Part shown: positions 14,075-17,434 of the stretch, in pieces | How positions within the stretch are numbered: position 1 is the stretch's first letter | Layout of the letters: every line of letters starts with the position of its first letter | Assembly (NCBI GenBank): GCA_035483935.1 | Contig: DATHPK010000058.1 | Coordinates: 1-17,434 of the forward strand | Direction: 5' to 3' | DNA length: 17,434 nt | From: Bog-473 sp035483935 | GTDB taxonomy: Bacteria; Actinomycetota; Acidimicrobiia; Acidimicrobiales; RAAP-2 | Notes under the pieces: model-generated | Told to the model about the DNA's origin: nothing | The model's input: the letters and a program-made list of their open reading frames with translations, nothing else | The model's database searches: none | Made by a program: the position numbers and the translations under genes

Positions 14075-14677
14075 GTGACCCAGGCAGTTTCGGCGGAGGT
14101 CCCCGCGCCTCAGGGGAAGATCGTCCACGACCGCCCACCGATGCTCGCCGTCGGGGTCATGATCTGGCTCGGCTCCGAGGTGATGTTCTTCAGCGGCCTG
14201 TTCGCTGCCTTCTTCACCATCAGGGCGAACACGATTGGGCCTTGGCCCCCGGCCGGGACCGATCTCGACGTCATCCGTGCGGGCATCTTCACCGCGATCC
14301 TGGTGGCCTCGAGTTTCACCATGCAGTACGCCGTCTACCAGGCGGAATGGCGCCGCCGGCGGTCGGCCCGCATCTGGGTCGTCGCCACCATCATCTTGGG
14401 CACGGCCTTCCTGGCGAATCAGGTGTTCGAGTGGCTGTTCATGTCGACCCGTTGGTACACCAACTCGTACGGGTCGCTCTTCTACATCATGTCGGGACTG
14501 CACGGTTTGCACGTCTTCATCGGCTTGGTGGCGATGACCTTCTTCCTGGGCCGCATGCGCGGAGACAAGGGTGGCGACCCGGGCGAGCTCTCGGCCATGC
14601 AGGGCATCTCCTATTACTGGCACTTCGTCGATATCGTCTGGGTCGGTCTCTACAGTTGCCTGTTCCTTCTCAAGTAG
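14075..14677 (+). CDS. ctaE: Cytochrome c oxidase subunit III
   Basis: This is a membrane subunit of the aa3-type terminal oxidase (complex IV). The 200-residue product has about five helices, the short form usual in actinobacteria. Typical segments are MIWLGSEVMFFSGLFAAFF near the N-terminus, NQVFEWL in the middle, GLHGLHVFIGL, and the C-terminal YYWHFVDIVWVGLY. The start is GTG at 14075; no ribosome binding site is seen. The qcrC start follows the stop after two bases, so ctaE leads a ctaE-qcrC-qcrA-qcrB operon, the order known from mycobacteria and Streptomyces, where complexes III and IV form a supercomplex. Confidence 0.94.
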   Translation: MTQAVSAEVPAPQGKIVHDRPPMLAVGVMIWLGSEVMFFSGLFAAFFTIRANTIGPWPPAGTDLDVIRAGIFTAILVASSFTMQYAVYQAEWRRRRSARIWVVATIILGTAFLANQVFEWLFMSTRWYTNSYGSLFYIMSGLHGLHVFIGLVAMTFFLGRMRGDKGGDPGELSAMQGISYYWHFVDIVWVGLYSCLFLLK

Positions 14678-14679
14678 GC

Positions 14680-15678
14680 ATGCGAGGCGTGCGCGCACCA
14701 CTCAAGGGCAAGGTCCGAACGCAGTTCCTTCTGCCTGCCGGCCTCTTGTCCGTCGCTGCCATGGCGTCGCTGGCCGTGTTCTTCCCGGGCGCCGGGGCCG
14801 GGGCGAGCGGGCACAACGACGCGTCGCAGGTGTCGACGAACGCCAGCGGCGTGTTGAAGGCTTGTGGCACGGTGAACACGAAGGGCGTGAGCCCCACGCC
14901 CAACTCTGGGAACCCGTTTACCAGCACCAACCTCATCTGCCACGACGGCAACCTGATCTCCTACGGCAACCACGCCATCACCTACGCCAACCCGCCCGCG
15001 TCTTACATCGCAGCGGGACGCCAGCTCTTTGCGACGACCTGCTCGAGCTGTCACGGCAACAACGCCAACGGCATCATGATCGTTGACGGCAAGACCGAGG
15101 CCACGATCGGACCGAACCTCCAAGGCGTGGGTGCGGCCACTGTCGACTTCTGGGTGAGCTCGGGCCGGATGCCGGCCACGGACGTGAAGGCGGTCGAAGC
15201 GGAACGGCGACCGACACGCCTGACGCCCCAGCAGGCGCTCGAGATCGCCGCGTGGGTCAACTCACTCGACCCGTCCGTGCCGGCGGTGCCCTATCCGCAT
15301 TTGAACGGGGCCAACCAATCGATCGGAGCCGACCTCTTCGCGCTCAACTGTGCGGCGTGCCACACCATCGAGGGCACCGGCGATGCACTGGCGTACGGCA
15401 CCAATGCCCCCTCCCTCATCAACAAGCAAGTCACGGCACAGCAGGTCGTCGAGGCGGTTCGCACGGGTCCGGCCAACATGCCGCGTTTCTCGGGCAATCT
15501 CTCCGACACCCAGGTGCGTGACATCGTCTCGTACGTCACGGGGCGGCTCCAGCACCCGACCAACCCGGGAGGCTTCTCCCTCGGAGGAGTCGGCCCGGTG
15601 GCCGAAGGATTCGTTGCCCTGCTGATCGGCGTGGGGGGACTGGCCCTCATCGCGTTCTGGATCGGAGAGCGGTCGTGA
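14680..15678 (+). CDS. qcrC: Diheme cytochrome c subunit of the bcc complex
   Basis: QcrC passes electrons from the Rieske protein to the cytochrome oxidase and replaces a mobile cytochrome c in actinobacteria. The 332-residue product has an N-terminal hydrophobic segment (about 17-35), two covalent haem sites, CSSCH (121-125) and CAACH (224-228), likely methionine ligands M164 (SSGRMP) and M267 (PANMPRF), and a C-terminal anchor helix (about 306-327). Between the N-terminal segment and the first haem domain lies an unusually long linker of about 80 residues with cysteines C62 and C87. ATG at 14680 is two bases after the ctaE stop, with only a weak ribosome site, so coupling to ctaE is likely. 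Confidence 0.94.
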   Translation: MRGVRAPLKGKVRTQFLLPAGLLSVAAMASLAVFFPGAGAGASGHNDASQVSTNASGVLKACGTVNTKGVSPTPNSGNPFTSTNLICHDGNLISYGNHAITYANPPASYIAAGRQLFATTCSSCHGNNANGIMIVDGKTEATIGPNLQGVGAATVDFWVSSGRMPATDVKAVEAERRPTRLTPQQALEIAAWVNSLDPSVPAVPYPHLNGANQSIGADLFALNCAACHTIEGTGDALAYGTNAPSLINKQVTAQQVVEAVRTGPANMPRFSGNLSDTQVRDIVSYVTGRLQHPTNPGGFSLGGVGPVAEGFVALLIGVGGLALIAFWIGERS

Positions 15679-16652
15679 GCGACGCCGACCACCAGCCGTC
15701 GCGCACCCGGGTGCCCATGCCGGTCGCCGCGTTGAGCGACCCGCACATGAGCGACGCGGCCCGCCACCCCGAGCGAGCCGAGGGCATCATCGCGCTGATC
15801 CTGTTCGTCTCGATGGTGTTGTTCGGCATCGCCGGCGCCGCCTACTGGCAGAACTGGAGCCCGTGGATCTTCGGCGGCGCGCTCGGCGGCGGCATGTTCG
15901 CGCTGGGTTTCGGGCTGACGGCGTGGGGGAAGTACCTCATGCCCCAAGGCCCCTTCGTCGAAGAGCGTCACAAACTGGCCGGCACCGCCGACGAACGGGA
16001 CGCGCTCTCGGCTGCCCTCTACGAGCGCACGACGGTGGTGGTCAAGCGCCGCAAGCTGCTCGGCTTGATGTTCTTGGGAGGTGCCGGGGTCTTCGGGATC
16101 GTGGCGGCATTCCCGCTCATCCGCTCTCTGGGCCCGCTGCCGAAGGACGAGCTCGACGTCAGCAACTGGGGGGCGGGGACGGTCCTGCTCGACTCGAACG
16201 GACGGCCGGTCCGAAAGGAAACGCTGCAGGCCGGTGGCATCATGACCGTTTATCCGAGCAACCAGCTGCGCGTCGAAGACGGCGGGGTGACCTTCACGCA
16301 ACAGGGTCTCGCCACTGACCAGACCGTTCTCATCCGGCTTTCGGACGGGCCTTTGCCTGAGCCCACGATGCCCGGACGCGAGGGGTGGTCGCCCGACGGC
16401 TATGTCGCCTACTCCAAGGTCTGCACGCACCTGGGTTGCCCGGTGGGGCTCTACGAGCGTGAGTTGGAGCTGTTGGTGTGCCCGTGCCACCAGTCGATGT
16501 TCAACGTCCGGAACGGGGCGGTCCCCCAATTCGGGCCGGCGCCGCGGCCCCTGCCCCAGCTTCCCCTCGGCTACAACGACCAGGGGTATCTCATCTCCAC
16601 GGCGCCCTATGATCAGGCGTTGGGACCGGGCTTCTTCGAGCGGACAACATGA
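15675..16652 (+). CDS. qcrA: Rieske iron-sulfur subunit of the bcc complex
   Basis: The Rieske protein takes electrons from menaquinol and hands them to QcrC. The 325-residue product has the actinobacterial layout with three helices (about 37-57, 64-84, 128-149) before the [2Fe-2S] domain. Cluster ligands are in CTHLGC (C250, H252, with C255) and CPCH (C269, H272, with C271); C255 and C271 form the usual disulfide. Twin arginines (KRRKLLG, 125-126) precede the third helix, which in Streptomyces directs Tat-dependent insertion. GTG at 15675 overlaps the qcrC stop by four bases, and its own end overlaps qcrB by four. Confidence 0.95.
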   Translation: MSDADHQPSRTRVPMPVAALSDPHMSDAARHPERAEGIIALILFVSMVLFGIAGAAYWQNWSPWIFGGALGGGMFALGFGLTAWGKYLMPQGPFVEERHKLAGTADERDALSAALYERTTVVVKRRKLLGLMFLGGAGVFGIVAAFPLIRSLGPLPKDELDVSNWGAGTVLLDSNGRPVRKETLQAGGIMTVYPSNQLRVEDGGVTFTQQGLATDQTVLIRLSDGPLPEPTMPGREGWSPDGYVAYSKVCTHLGCPVGLYERELELLVCPCHQSMFNVRNGAVPQFGPAPRPLPQLPLGYNDQGYLISTAPYDQALGPGFFERTT

Positions 16653-17434
16653 GCGACACCGCAAACAGGACGAAGCGCAGCACGCGACAGGCGATGGGAC
16701 CCTTCGGCCCCGTGAGCAAGGTCGTCGACGAACTCGACGAGCGGTTCGGCGTCGCCAAGGGCGGCCGGGTACTTCTCGACAAGATCTTCCCGGACCACTG
16801 GTCCTTCATGTTGGGTGAGATCGCCCTGTACTCCTTCGTCGTGCTGATCGCGACAGGCATCTTCCTGGCGCTCTTCTTCGTGCCCTCGGCCTCTGATGTC
16901 ATTTATCACGGCGCGTACGCGCCGCTACGAGGTCAACGAGTGTCGGAGGCCTACCAGTCGACGGTGAACATCTCGTTCAGCGTGCGCGGCGGACTCCTCA
17001 TCCGGCAGATGCATCACTGGGCGGCCGACATCTTCATCGGCTCGATCATCGTGCACATGGCCCGCATCTTCTTCACCGGCGCGTTCCGCAAGCCGCGCGA
17101 GCTCAACTGGACCATCGGGATCTTCATGCTGGTCTTGGCGGTGCTGGAGGGCTTCATCGGGTATTCGCTTCCCGACGACCTCATTTCCGGCACGGGGCTC
17201 CGCATCGGCTATTCCATCGCCGAATCGCAACCCTTCATCGGGAGCTACATGGTCTCGTTCCTGTGGGGCGGCCAGTTCCCGGGCAACGGGACGATCATTC
17301 CGCGGTTCTTCATCATCCACGTCCTGATCATCCCGCTCGCGTTATTGGGCCTGATCACGGTGCACCTGATGCTGCTCGTGCGCCAGAAGCACACCCAGTT
17401 CTCGGGGGAAGGCCGCACCGAGGACAACGTGGTG
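16649..17434 (+). CDS. qcrB: Cytochrome b subunit of the bcc complex (3' end outside window)
   Basis: QcrB holds the two b haems and the quinol sites of complex III. The first 262 residues are present and open to the window edge; the family is about 530-550 residues in actinobacteria. The likely haem ligands are H122 (RQMHHWAAD) and H136 (VHMAR) in helix B, H224 (FIIHVLIIP) and H239 (VHLMLLV) in helix D, with the expected spacings of 14 and 15. GYSLPDDLISGTGLR is a signature of actinobacterial cytochrome b. ATG at 16649 overlaps the qcrA stop (ATGA). Confidence 0.95.
   Translation, partial: MSDTANRTKRSTRQAMGPFGPVSKVVDELDERFGVAKGGRVLLDKIFPDHWSFMLGEIALYSFVVLIATGIFLALFFVPSASDVIYHGAYAPLRGQRVSEAYQSTVNISFSVRGGLLIRQMHHWAADIFIGSIIVHMARIFFTGAFRKPRELNWTIGIFMLVLAVLEGFIGYSLPDDLISGTGLRIGYSIAESQPFIGSYMVSFLWGGQFPGNGTIIPRFFIIHVLIIPLALLGLITVHLMLLVRQKHTQFSGEGRTEDNVV

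Noticed and set aside
14242..14679. N-terminal extension of qcrC to 14242
   Set aside because: It is out-of-frame ctaE sequence. ATG at 14680 gives a proper hydrophobic leader segment directly after ctaE.
1..17434. Mobile elements, CRISPR arrays, tRNA or rRNA genes, defence systems
   Set aside because: I found no transposase or integrase motif, no regularly spaced repeats, no cloverleaf-like gaps between genes, and intergenic spaces are too short. The region looks like core chromosome.

Overview
The window reads as a stretch of chromosome from a high-GC actinobacterium. It carries the actinobacterial bcc-type complex III genes (diheme QcrC, three-helix Rieske QcrA, QcrB) directly behind ctaE, a HelD-type RNA polymerase recycling helicase, an actinobacterial-style Lnt, many GTG starts, and strong GC bias at third codon positions. 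Gene content and the unusual Lnt sequence make me lean towards class Acidimicrobiia, but that is inference and not proven by the window. I see no mobile element, tRNA, rRNA, CRISPR array or phage gene. Coding density is very high, and no gene-free stretch exceeds about 150 bases.

Layout, left to right. (1) Bases 1-1801: the last codons of a gene, probably nuoM, then nuoN, the end of a complex I (NADH dehydrogenase) operon, followed by a possible terminator hairpin. (2) 1943-2638: a small membrane-anchored protein of unknown function with a Pro/Thr-rich outer tail. (3) 2660-5785, minus strand: a 1041-residue membrane protein that joins a phosphoesterase-like N-terminal half, apparently stripped of its metal-binding motifs, to an MprF/LysX-type aminoacyl-phospholipid synthase half. 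(4) 5886-6386, plus strand: a small HAD phosphatase resembling the phosphatase domain of T4 polynucleotide kinase, probably on a leaderless mRNA. (5) 6377-11534, minus strand: a tightly coupled operon read as ybjQ - hemE - hemH - hemY - lnt. It covers late haem synthesis and ends with apolipoprotein N-acyltransferase, in which the expected catalytic Cys is Ser. (6) 11645-13987, plus strand: helD, divergent from the haem operon. (7) 14075-17434, plus strand: ctaE - qcrC - qcrA - qcrB (cut by the window end), the terminal part of the aerobic respiratory chain.

The genes fit together physiologically: complex I, complex III and complex IV subunits, plus the haem enzymes that supply their cofactors. 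Six start/stop junctions are 4-base GTGA or ATGA overlaps, so translational coupling is the rule here. The points most worth a second look are the Cys-to-Ser change in Lnt, the degenerate phosphoesterase fused to the lipid-modifying enzyme, the long hydrophilic insert in NuoN, and a shared TAARCTGRRC promoter-like motif upstream of three genes.
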